Shown: in pieces, positions 16,662 to 24,182 of the stretch
Position numbering within the stretch: position 1 is the first letter of the stretch
How the letters are laid out: every line of letters begins with the position of its first letter
DNA from: AR5 sp041497115
Lineage (GTDB): Bacteria > Methylomirabilota > Methylomirabilia > Rokubacteriales > CSP1-6
Assembly (NCBI GenBank): GCA_041497115.1
Contig: JBGQFW010000002.1
Coordinates: 1-64,000, forward strand
Length of the DNA stretch: 64,000 nt
Direction of reading: 5' to 3'
The notes under the pieces: generated by a model
The model's input: only the letters and a program-made list of their open reading frames with translations
The model's database searches: none
What the model was told of the DNA's origin: nothing
Translations under genes and position numbers: made by a program

Positions 16662-17053
16662 CTGACGGCGACCGGACTCTTATTGACGATCGGCACCGCC
16701 GAGTTGAGGAACATGCCCCGCTGCAGCTCGACCACCGAGGCGCGCTCGGCCCCGAACTGCTCGACCAGGTAGCTGGCCGCCACGCCGGGCTGGAGCACCT
16801 CGCCGCAGGAGAAGATGTCCACCGCGGCGTACCGGTACTCGGGCCACGTGTGGATGGACAGATGGGACTCGGCGATCACGACGACGCCGCTGATGCCGAA
16901 CGGGTTGAACTCGTGGAACACCACGTCGACGATCGTGGCCTGCGCCCGCTTCGCCGCTTCAACGAGGGCGCCCTTCACGGCTTCGAGGTTGTTGATGGCG
17001 TCCGAGTCGCAATCGAACAACTCGAGGAGCAGGTGCCGACCCAGCGCGTTCAA
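16658..17053 (-). CDS. speD: S-adenosylmethionine decarboxylase proenzyme (prokaryotic, class 1B)
   Basis: 131 residues from TTG 17053, with AAAGGAGGG about 9 nt upstream. It self-cleaves to form a pyruvoyl cofactor and makes decarboxylated SAM for SpeE. The cleavage site is Glu-Ser in IAESHLSIHTWPE (about residue 63), followed by the conserved VDIFSCG cysteine. First gene of speD-speE, transcribed away from the arginine decarboxylase gene. Both speD and speE use TTG starts, which could hold expression down. A promoter and a long leader with a hairpin lie upstream. Confidence 0.95.
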   Translation of the reverse strand: MNALGRHLLLELFDCDSDAINNLEAVKGALVEAAKRAQATIVDVVFHEFNPFGISGVVVIAESHLSIHTWPEYRYAAVDIFSCGEVLQPGVAASYLVEQFGAERASVVELQRGMFLNSAVPIVNKSPVAVS

Positions 17054-17101
17054 TCCGATGACCCTCCTTTGCCGATTCCGTCCATCTACTGCACCTCGCT
17101 T

Positions 17102-17121
17102 GCGACGCGACTTCGCGTCGC
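17102..17121. promoter_or_regulatory. Perfect 9-bp inverted repeat in the speD leader
   Basis: GCGACGCGA and TCGCGTCGC flank a 2-nt CT spacer. It lies between the predicted speD transcription start (about 17161) and the speD Shine-Dalgarno (17060-17068). It could be an mRNA hairpin controlling translation or an operator. The spacing from the start codon is about 48 nt. Confidence 0.55.
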
Positions 17122-17167
17122 GGTTCCGACGGCAAAAAAATTATTCGCCGCCGACAAAATCTGATTC

Positions 17168-17196
17168 ACTCTAGGGTCCGCTCAACCCCATTGCAA
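17168..17196 (-). promoter_or_regulatory. Sigma70-like promoter for speD-speE
   Basis: Reading left: TTGCAA (17196-17191), 17-nt spacer, TAGAGT (17173-17168). It predicts a start near 17161 and a leader of about 108 nt before TTG 17053. Confidence 0.6.
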
Positions 17197-17351
17197 GAAA
17201 AAAACGCGCCTCCGAACCTTTTTTGACCGGTCGCCGCGGCGGCGGCGAGTCGGCGACCGGCAGCGGCGAGTCAGCGCTCGCCGGCGCCGCGCAGGGCCGG
17301 CGCGACCGCCGGGCGGCGGCCGCCGGCGCGTGCCGACGAGTCACTTTTCTC

Positions 17352-17379
17352 TTGCGTTCGCTCGACGGGCCGGTAAAGT
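17352..17379 (+). promoter_or_regulatory. Sigma70-like promoter for the arginine decarboxylase-agmatinase operon
   Basis: TTGCGT (17352-17357), 16-nt spacer, TAAAGT (17374-17379). The leader would be about 65 nt and ends in AGGAGG 6 nt before ATG 17452. Confidence 0.5.
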
Positions 17380-17451
17380 GACGAAAGAATTCTCTCCGCC
17401 CTCGCGGCGGCACGGTGATTGGAGGCGAGATCCCAGCGTGAGGAGGATCGA

Positions 17452-17931
17452 ATGACGACGAAGGTCACGATGGCGGCGGCGACGGCTGGCCACGCGGAAG
17501 GTGGCACCCCGCTCAACGCCTTCGACAACGCGCTGCTCGCGGCCGGCATCGGCAACATCAACCTGATCAAGGTCTCCAGCATCCTGCCTCCCGACGTGCC
17601 GGTGATCGAGCTGCCCAAGATCCAGCCGGGCGCCCTCATCCCCACGGCCTACGCGGCCATGACCAGCGAGACGCCCGGCGAGACCATCGCCGCCGCGGTC
17701 GGCTACGCCGTGCCCGACGACCCGGCGAAGAACGGCGTCATCATGGAGTACCACGGCGTGGCGACCCGGGCCGAGGCCGAGCGCCAGATCCACCTGATGC
17801 TGGACGAGGCCTTCCGGGTCCGCGGCGAGACGATCAAGGAGCGCGGCGTGGCCGCGGCCGAGCACACGGTGAACCGCATCGGGTGCGTGCTGGCGGCCAT
17901 CACCTTGCTATCGGACGAGGACCTCGTCTAG
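17452..17931 (+). CDS. pdaD: Pyruvoyl-dependent arginine decarboxylase
   Basis: 159 residues from ATG 17452 with AGGAGG 6 nt upstream. It converts arginine to agmatine. The proenzyme cleaves between the two serines of NLIKVSSILPP (about residue 42), giving the beta chain and a pyruvoyl alpha chain. Other family segments: EYHGVATRAEAERQI and the C-terminal VNRIGCVLAAITLL. It is followed 22 nt later by the agmatinase-like gene, and together they feed the divergent speD-speE products. Length is normal for this small trimeric family. Confidence 0.93.
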   Translation: MTTKVTMAAATAGHAEGGTPLNAFDNALLAAGIGNINLIKVSSILPPDVPVIELPKIQPGALIPTAYAAMTSETPGETIAAAVGYAVPDDPAKNGVIMEYHGVATRAEAERQIHLMLDEAFRVRGETIKERGVAAAEHTVNRIGCVLAAITLLSDEDLV

Positions 17932-17953
17932 GCGGCAGTCCCCGCCGCCCGCA

Positions 17954-18820
17954 ATGCGTGCGGTTTCACCCCGCTTCATCGCCTGCGAGCGGTCGCTCTC
18001 CGACGGCCGCATCTTCGTGTACGGCATCCCGTTCGAGGGGCGCGTCAATCTCAGGAAGGGCGCCGACGGCGGCCCCCGCGACCTGCGCCTGGCCTCCGAC
18101 TCCATCGAGACCTACTCGCCGTGGGTCGAGCGTGACCTCGAGGACCTGGCCCTGGCCGACCTGGGGGATTGCGAGCTTCCCGGGGGGGCCTCGCCGCGCG
18201 AGCAGCTCGACGCCGCCCGCGAGCAGCTCGCCGCATGGTGGCAGCCCGGGCGCATCCCCTTCATGCTGGGCGGCGACCACACCGCCACGGTGCCGGTGAT
18301 CGAGGTGCTGGCGCCGGCCTTCCCCGAGCTGCGGATCTTGCAGCTGGACGCCCATCCCGACACCCGCGAGGAGTTCCTGGGCGAGCGGTACAACTACGCC
18401 TCGGCGATGGCCCGGGTGATGGACACGGTGGACGCGTCGCGGGTGTTCCAGGTGGGCATGCGCACCGGCTCGCGGGAGGAGTTCCTCAACCGCCGGCCGA
18501 ACTTCTATCCGGTGCTGGCCGGCCACCCGGTCGAGGTGGTTCGCCGGCTCCTGCCCGAGCTCCGCCGCCATCCCCTGTACGTCACGATCGACGTGGACGT
18601 GCTCGATCCCAGCGAGGCCCCCGGCACGGGCTCGCCGGAGCCGGGGGGCCTGCGCGTGCCCGAGCTGCTCGAGATCGTCCGGCTGCTCGCCGGCTGCCGG
18701 ATCATCGGCGGCGACCTCGTGGAGGTCGCGCACGCGTGGGACCCGAGCGGGCGCACCGGCATCGCCGCCTCCTGGGTCATCCGCGAGGCGATGCTCTCCT
18801 GGTGGGGCGACGCGCGGTGA
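17954..18820 (+). CDS. speB: Agmatinase / ureohydrolase family protein (SpeB-like)
   Basis: 288 residues. Binuclear manganese ligands are present: LGGDHT (about residue 110), QLDAHPDTR (about 134) and IDVDVLDPSEAPGTG (about 214). It would remove urea from agmatine, or from N1-aminopropylagmatine. The usual S-H-A segment after the DAHxD loop, whose His contacts substrate, reads RYNYASAM here, with Tyr for His. Its position between arginine decarboxylase and a methyltransferase gene (overlap GTGA) supports a polyamine role. Whether agmatine is the true substrate is uncertain. Confidence 0.88.
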   Translation: MRAVSPRFIACERSLSDGRIFVYGIPFEGRVNLRKGADGGPRDLRLASDSIETYSPWVERDLEDLALADLGDCELPGGASPREQLDAAREQLAAWWQPGRIPFMLGGDHTATVPVIEVLAPAFPELRILQLDAHPDTREEFLGERYNYASAMARVMDTVDASRVFQVGMRTGSREEFLNRRPNFYPVLAGHPVEVVRRLLPELRRHPLYVTIDVDVLDPSEAPGTGSPEPGGLRVPELLEIVRLLAGCRIIGGDLVEVAHAWDPSGRTGIAASWVIREAMLSWWGDAR

Positions 18821-19608
18821 CCGCGCGCGGGGCCGCCCGGCGCGAGCGCGAGTACACGGCGCCGCGCCTGTACGAGATCGCGTTCGACATGAACCGCAAG
18901 GGCGAGGTGGACTTCCTCGTCCACTGCTTCGAGCGCTTCGCCCGCGGCCCCGTCCGGCGGGTGCTCGACATCGCGTGCGGCACCGGCCCCCACCTGGTCC
19001 GGCTGGCCGAGCGCGGCTATCGCATGACCGGGCTCGACCTCTCCCGCCGCAACATCGAGTTCGTCGGCGAGCGGCTGGCCGCCAAGGGGCTCGGCGGCAA
19101 CCTCGTCGTCGGCGACATGACCGACTTCCGGCTCCGCGGGCCGGTGGACGCCGCCCTCTGCATGCAGGACTCGCAGGGCCACCTGCTGACGAACGCCCAG
19201 CTGCTGGCGCACCTGCGCAGCGTCGCCCGCAACCTGCGCCGCGGCGGCCTCTACGTCTTCGACCGCTACATGGCGTCGTCGTGGACGGACCCCGCGCGCG
19301 CGTGGTCGTGGTCGCGGCGGCGCGGCGGCCTGATCGTGCGCGCCTCGTTCTCGGCGCTGCACGACGTGGACCCGGTCTCGCAGATCTTCCGGGAGCACAT
19401 GACGCTGGAGGCGGTCGAGAACGGCACCCACCGGGTCTACCGGCAGACCCACCTGTCGCGGATGGTGTTCCCCCAGGAGCTGCGGGCGCTGGTCGAGCTG
19501 GCCGGGGGGTTCGAGTTCGTGCAGTGGTTCTTCGGCTTCAAGCCGCACCAGGTGCTCGAGCGGTCGAAGCACCCGCTCCTGATGGTCGTCGTCCTGCGCA
19601 AGCGCTGA
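18817..19608 (+). CDS. Class I SAM-dependent methyltransferase
   Basis: 263 residues from GTG 18817, which overlaps the ureohydrolase stop. SAM motif I is VLDIACGTGPHLVRLA (about residue 50), the acidic end of strand 2 is GLDLSRRNIEF, and motif II/III is VGDMTDFRL. The C-terminal half (GTHRVYRQTHLSRMVFPQELR) matches small-molecule methyltransferases of the UbiE/COQ5-like type. The substrate is unknown. Location at the end of the polyamine operon might suggest N-methylation of an amine, but that is only positional. Confidence 0.8.
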   Translation: MTARGAARREREYTAPRLYEIAFDMNRKGEVDFLVHCFERFARGPVRRVLDIACGTGPHLVRLAERGYRMTGLDLSRRNIEFVGERLAAKGLGGNLVVGDMTDFRLRGPVDAALCMQDSQGHLLTNAQLLAHLRSVARNLRRGGLYVFDRYMASSWTDPARAWSWSRRRGGLIVRASFSALHDVDPVSQIFREHMTLEAVENGTHRVYRQTHLSRMVFPQELRALVELAGGFEFVQWFFGFKPHQVLERSKHPLLMVVVLRKR

Positions 19609-19638
19609 GCCCCGCCCGCTTCCTGTAAGCTCTCGTCC

Positions 19639-20811
19639 GTGCCGACGACGCCCGCCGTTCTGCGTCTCAAGCGCGGCCGCGACCAGCGCGCGCGCACGCA
19701 CCCGTGGATCTTCAAGGGCGACGTCGCCGACGTGAGCACGGTCGCCGCCGGCGGCGCCGTCACCGTGGTGGACGCGGGGGGCCGGTTCATCGGCCGCGGC
19801 CTCTTCAACGCGCGACCCGCGCTCTGCTGCCGGATCCTCACCTGGGAGGACGAGCCGGTGGACGCCACACTCGTCGCCCGCCGCCTGGACGCGGCCCTCC
19901 GCGCGCGCGCCGGCGCAACCGCCGACGCCGGACGGCTGGTGTGGAGCGAGGCCGATGGCCTGCCCGGGCTGGTCGTCGATCGTTACGGCCCGGTGCTGGC
20001 CCTGCAGTGCCTGACCCTCGGCATGGCGGCCCGCCGGGCGGAGATCGCGGCGGCGCTGCGCGAGCGGCTCGGCGACCTGCCGATCGTCTGCGCCGACGAC
20101 CCGGTCATGGCGGCGCTGGAGGGGTTCGCGCCGGTCGGTGGCTGGCTCGACCGCCCCGGCCCGGACGAGATCGTGGTGAGCGAGGCGGGCGTGCGCTTCG
20201 CGGTGCGCCCCGGCGCCGGCCACAAGACGGGGCTCTACCTCGACCAGGCCGGCAACCGCCCGCGGGTCGCCGCCGCCGGCGGCCGCGGCGACGTGCTCGA
20301 CGTGTTCGCCTACGCCGGTGGCTTCGCCTGCCACGCGCTCGCGGCGGGGGCGGCGCGGGCCGTCTGCCTGGAGTCCTCGGCGGAGGCGGTCGCCGCGGCG
20401 GGGCGCAACTTCGAGCTCAACGGCCTGACCCGGCGCGCGGAGGTGCGGGCGGTCAACGCGTTCGACGAGCTGCGCCGGCTCGACCGCGAGCGCCGGCGCT
20501 TCGACCTGATCGTGCTCGATCCGCCGCCGTTCGCCCGCGGCCGCACCGCGCTCGCAGCCGCACTGCGCGGCTACAAGGAGATCAACCTGCGCGCCCTGCG
20601 CCTCCTGGCACCCGGCGCCCGCCTGGCGACCTTCTCCTGCTCCCACCACGTGGACGAGAGCACCTTCGAGGCCACCTGCCGCGAGGCCGCGATCGACGCC
20701 GGCGTCCGCCTGCGCCTCCTGGACCGCCTGAGCCAGGCCGCCGACCACCCGGTCCTCCTGACCGTCCCCGAGACCCGCTACCTCAAGGGCTTCCTCCTCG
20801 AGGCGCTCTGA
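19639..20811 (+). CDS. rRNA large-subunit methyltransferase I-like (PUA + Rossmann)
   Basis: 390 residues from GTG 19639. The N-terminal PUA domain has KRGRDQRARTHPWIF and GRFIGRGLFN. The middle domain contains SEADGLPGLVVDRY. The C-terminal methyltransferase has DVFAYAGGF, LESSAEAV and the catalytic-type LDPPPFARG. RlmI-like enzymes make 5-methylcytosine in 23S rRNA; the site is not predictable here. A TAAGCT box (19626-19631) is 7 nt before the GTG, with no Shine-Dalgarno, so the transcript may be leaderless. Confidence 0.88.
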   Translation: MPTTPAVLRLKRGRDQRARTHPWIFKGDVADVSTVAAGGAVTVVDAGGRFIGRGLFNARPALCCRILTWEDEPVDATLVARRLDAALRARAGATADAGRLVWSEADGLPGLVVDRYGPVLALQCLTLGMAARRAEIAAALRERLGDLPIVCADDPVMAALEGFAPVGGWLDRPGPDEIVVSEAGVRFAVRPGAGHKTGLYLDQAGNRPRVAAAGGRGDVLDVFAYAGGFACHALAAGAARAVCLESSAEAVAAAGRNFELNGLTRRAEVRAVNAFDELRRLDRERRRFDLIVLDPPPFARGRTALAAALRGYKEINLRALRLLAPGARLATFSCSHHVDESTFEATCREAAIDAGVRLRLLDRLSQAADHPVLLTVPETRYLKGFLLEAL

Positions 20812-20839
20812 CCGGGACGGTGGCGCGCCCCCGCGCGCG

Positions 20840-21883
20840 CTACCAGTCGCGGGTCTCGCCGTGCTTGAACACCCAGATGGTGTCGAGGTCGAGCCGGAGC
20901 CGGCGCGCCTCGGCGAGCAGGCGCCGGGGGGGCTCGTCGAGCGGCTCCGCGGCGAGATCGAACGTGCCCCAGTGCATGGCGAAGAAGCGGCGCGCGCGGA
21001 CGTCGCGGAAGATCAGCAGCGACCCCTCGGGCGTCGTGTGGGTGTGCTGCATGATCACCGCCGGCTCGTAGGCGCCGATCGAGATGGCGGCGAGGTCGAA
21101 CGGTCCCAGGCGGGCGCCGATCTCCTGGAAGTCCGGCGCATAGTAGCCGGTGTCGCCGGCGAAGAACGCCCGGCGCGCGCGGCCGGCGATCACCCAGCCG
21201 CTCCACAGCCGGCGGTTCATCTCGAAGGGCGAGCGGGCCGTCCAGTGCTGGGCGGGCACGCAGGTCAGCGTGAGCCCCCGCTCGGTGCGGCTCTCCCACC
21301 AGTCCAGCTCCACCACGTCGGTGATGCCCAGCTCGGCGAACCAGCCCTTGAGCCCGAGCGGGACGTAGAAGCGCGGGCGGTACGCCGCCGCCAGCCGCAT
21401 CACGGTGGCCACGTCGAGGTGGTCGAAGTGATCGTGCGAGATCAGCACCACGTCGATCGGCGGCAGGTCCTCGAGCGCCACGCCGGGCGCCGTCACCCGC
21501 CGGGGGCCGGCGAAGGCGACGGGGCTCGCGCGCTCCGACCACTGGGGATCGGTCAGGACGTTCACGCCGTCGAGCTGGATCAGCAGGGTGGCGTGGCCGA
21601 TCCACGTCACGGTCGGCGCGGCGTGGTTGGCGCGCAGGGCGGCGCCGTCGTTGGCCACCCGGGGCAGGCTCGCCGTGCGCGGCGCGAACGTCGTCGCCCA
21701 CATGCGGGAGAGGAAGAACGTCGTGCGCGTCCAGAACGGCGGGCGCGTGAACGCCGGGTTCGCGTTGGCGAAGCCGTACTCGCGATGGTGGGCGGGAGCG
21801 CCGGGGACGGGGCCGCCGACGCCGGTGCAGCCTCCGAGGACGAGCAGCGCGCCGAGCGCGCCGACGAGCGACGGAACGGTCAG
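20840..21883 (-). CDS. Lipoprotein metallo-beta-lactamase-fold hydrolase (UlaG/NAPE-PLD-like), probable CTG start
   Basis: 347 residues from CTG 21883. A lipobox LVLGGC near residue 18 makes it a membrane-anchored lipoprotein. Metal-binding motif SHDHFDHLD, then FFAGDTGYY and FAMHWGTFD, as in NAPE-PLD-like phosphodiesterases/UlaG hydrolases. No ATG, GTG or TTG exists in frame close to the signal peptide; the CTG overlaps the histidine-kinase TGA (CTGA) with GGAGAGGG just upstream. The signal sequence lacks the usual Lys/Arg start. The substrate may be a phospholipid or amide lipid (family inference). Confidence 0.8.
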   Translation of the reverse strand: MTVPSLVGALGALLVLGGCTGVGGPVPGAPAHHREYGFANANPAFTRPPFWTRTTFFLSRMWATTFAPRTASLPRVANDGAALRANHAAPTVTWIGHATLLIQLDGVNVLTDPQWSERASPVAFAGPRRVTAPGVALEDLPPIDVVLISHDHFDHLDVATVMRLAAAYRPRFYVPLGLKGWFAELGITDVVELDWWESRTERGLTLTCVPAQHWTARSPFEMNRRLWSGWVIAGRARRAFFAGDTGYYAPDFQEIGARLGPFDLAAISIGAYEPAVIMQHTHTTPEGSLLIFRDVRARRFFAMHWGTFDLAAEPLDEPPRRLLAEARRLRLDLDTIWVFKHGETRDW

Positions 21884-23136
21884 GAACCCTCTCCGACCGG
21901 CAGCTCGACCGTGAAGACCGCGCCGCGCCGATCGGTCCGGTTCTCGGCCCGCAGCGTGCCCTTGTGCTCGGCCACGATGCCGTAGGAGACCGAGAGGCCG
22001 AGGCCGCTGCCCTCGCCGGGAGGCTTGGTCGTGAAGAACGGGTCGAACAACCGCGGCAGGGCGTCGGGCGCGATGCCGGGCCCGGTGTCGACCACCTCGA
22101 GCGCGACGACCGCGCCCACCTGGCGCACGCGGACGATCACCAGCCGCTCGTCCTCCTGGCGGGCCATCGCCTGGTGCGCGTTCTGCACGAGGTTGAGGAT
22201 GACCTGCTGGATCTGGTTCTCGTCGGCCCACACCGGCGGGCACGGCTCGAACTCGGTCGTGACCGCGACCTTGTCGCGTTCGAGCTGGTAGGCCTTGAGC
22301 TCCAGCACACGCCGGGCCTGCTCGGCCAGCGAGCACGGCCGCCGCTCGGGCGGATAGTGGCGCGAGAACAACAGGAGGTTCTGCACGATGCGGGCGGCCC
22401 GCGAGGCCTCGTCGCCGATGATCGCCAGGCGCTCGCGCACGTACGGCGAGGCGTCCGAGCGGTCGAGCAGCAGCTGGGCCTGGCCGAGGATCGTGGTCAA
22501 GGGGTTGTTGATCTCGTGGGCGACGCCGGAGGCGAGCTCGCCGACGGCCGAGAGCTTCTCGGCGTGGACGAGCTGGGCCTGCGTGCGGCGCAGCTCCTCG
22601 AGCTGCCGGGCCGTCTCCGAGTACAGCCGGGCGTTGTCGAGCGCGATGCCGATCTGGTCGGCGGTGGCCTCCACCAGCGCCACCTCGCGGTCGGCGAAGG
22701 TGGCGCGCGTCTGCCGGCCCAGCGACAGCGTGCCCAGGATGCGGCCGCGGCTGTGGATCGGCACGCACACGAACCCCTTGATGGCGTCCCGGCGGACCGC
22801 CTGCTTGGCCGTCGGCAGCAGGTCGGGCGACTCGGTGACGTTGCGGAAGGTGGCGGTCCGGCCGGTCGCCGCCACCTGGCCGATGAGGCCGCGGCCGATC
22901 GTCAGGACCCGGTTCACCTCGCGCAGCTCCTCCGACAGGCCGCGGTCGCCGCGCAGGTGCAGCGACTGACCATCCTCGGAGAGCAGGTGCAGGCTGGCGA
23001 TCTCGTGGCCGGTGACGTGGGTGAGCGCGTCGAGCGCGGTGCGGATGACTTCCTCGACGTCGAGCGAGCGGCTGACCGTCTCGGCGACGGCGTGGAGGAT
23101 CTCGAGGTGGCGTTCGGAGTCCGCCCGCTCGCTCAT
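21880..23136 (-). CDS. Soluble GAF-domain sensor histidine kinase
   Basis: 418 residues, no membrane helix. A GAF sensor covers about residues 15-165 (FVCVPIHSRGRILGTLSLG). A short coiled coil (LEELRRTQAQLVHAEKL) leads into HisKA with GVAHEINNPL. The HATPase part has NLVQNAHQAM, DTGPGIAPDAL and GSGLGLSVSYGI. It is NtrB-like in its kinase core. The start overlaps the end of the HD-GYP response regulator (ATGA), which is its likely phosphorylation partner, controlling c-di-GMP breakdown. Confidence 0.92.
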   Translation of the reverse strand: MSERADSERHLEILHAVAETVSRSLDVEEVIRTALDALTHVTGHEIASLHLLSEDGQSLHLRGDRGLSEELREVNRVLTIGRGLIGQVAATGRTATFRNVTESPDLLPTAKQAVRRDAIKGFVCVPIHSRGRILGTLSLGRQTRATFADREVALVEATADQIGIALDNARLYSETARQLEELRRTQAQLVHAEKLSAVGELASGVAHEINNPLTTILGQAQLLLDRSDASPYVRERLAIIGDEASRAARIVQNLLLFSRHYPPERRPCSLAEQARRVLELKAYQLERDKVAVTTEFEPCPPVWADENQIQQVILNLVQNAHQAMARQEDERLVIVRVRQVGAVVALEVVDTGPGIAPDALPRLFDPFFTTKPPGEGSGLGLSVSYGIVAEHKGTLRAENRTDRRGAVFTVELPVGEGS

Positions 23137-24140
23137 CCCCCCAACCCCATCCCGCCCGGTATTCTAGCATCGCCGTCGCGGCCGACGAGGTCGCCGACGA
23201 TCTCGGCGAACCGCGTCACGATGCGCGGCTCCCAGGCGCCCGCGTCGGCCTCGGCCCGCAGGATGGTCAGTGCCTCGGTGACCGGCAGCGCCGGCTTGTA
23301 GGGGCGCGCCGTGTGCAGCGCGTCGAAGACGTCCACCACCGCCATGATCCGGGCGCCGAACGGGATCGCCTCACCGGCGAGACGATCGGGATAGCCCGAG
23401 CCGTCCCAGCGCTCGTGGTGATGGCGCACGATCGGCCGCACGGCGTCGAGGGTGTGCAGCCCCCGCACGAGATCGGCGCCCGCCCCCGGGTGCAGGCGGA
23501 CCCTGGCGCGCTCGTCGGGCGTCAGCGGGCCGGGCTTGAGCAGCACGGCGTCGGGAACGGTGATCTTGCCGAGATCGTGCAGGTAGCCGCCGAGGCGGAG
23601 CGCGCGCAGCAGCGGCTCGTCGGCGCCGAGCGCCCGGCCGAGCGCCACGCCGTAGGCGGCCAGCCGCTCGCAGTGGCCGCCGGTGTAGACGTCGCGCGCC
23701 TCGATGGTGGCCCCGAGCGTGACGATGACGCCCTCCGCCCGCTCGAGCTGGTCCAGCAGCGCCTTGACGCGCAGCAGGGCGGAGAGGCGCGTGCTGAGCT
23801 CGACGAGCTCGAAGGGCTTGCCGAAAAAGTCGTCGGCGCCGGCGGCCAGCCCGGCCACGCGGGCGTCGAGGTCGGTCACTGCGGTGACGATGACGATCGG
23901 GGTCAGCGCGAAGCGCGGGTCGGCCTTGAGGCGGGCGGTGAGCTCGACACCGCTCATCCCATCCATGTGCACGTCGGTGAGGATGAGATCGGGCGCCGCG
24001 GCCTCGGCCAGCGCCAGCGCCTGCTCGGCGGACGCGGCGGCCCGCACGGCGTAGCCGAGGCTGACGAGCTGGTCCACGAGCAGTTCGCGGACCTCCGGCT
24101 CGTCCTCCACCACCAGGATCCTGGCGCCGCTCACGGCCAT
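23133..24140 (-). CDS. Response regulator with HD-GYP c-di-GMP phosphodiesterase output
   Basis: 335 residues. The receiver domain (about 1-120) has acidic VVEDEPE, phospho-acceptor Asp in ILTDVHMDG and Lys in FFGKPFE. The HD-GYP domain has HDLGKI, then HHHERWDGSGYP, then the long conserved HxxD helices, so all signature residues are intact. It should hydrolyse c-di-GMP when activated by the GAF histidine kinase encoded next. PilB and YajQ-family genes elsewhere in the window are typical c-di-GMP-linked functions. Confidence 0.93.
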   Translation of the reverse strand: MAVSGARILVVEDEPEVRELLVDQLVSLGYAVRAAASAEQALALAEAAAPDLILTDVHMDGMSGVELTARLKADPRFALTPIVIVTAVTDLDARVAGLAAGADDFFGKPFELVELSTRLSALLRVKALLDQLERAEGVIVTLGATIEARDVYTGGHCERLAAYGVALGRALGADEPLLRALRLGGYLHDLGKITVPDAVLLKPGPLTPDERARVRLHPGAGADLVRGLHTLDAVRPIVRHHHERWDGSGYPDRLAGEAIPFGARIMAVVDVFDALHTARPYKPALPVTEALTILRAEADAGAWEPRIVTRFAEIVGDLVGRDGDARIPGGMGLGG

Positions 24141-24182
24141 GGGCGTCCTCGGCCCGGGCGCCCGGGCCGGCGGTCGTCCGGC

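Larger units (their letters stand above)
17054..17451. other. 398-bp intergenic region between divergent polyamine operons
   Basis: No coding region is seen. The left third (17130-17220) is unusually A/T-rich for this genome, with runs of A at 17134-17140 and 17197-17205. It holds the speD promoter and leader hairpin. The middle (17220-17340) is low-complexity CGGCG sequence. The right part holds the promoter, leader and AGGAGG of the arginine decarboxylase gene. Confidence 0.8.
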
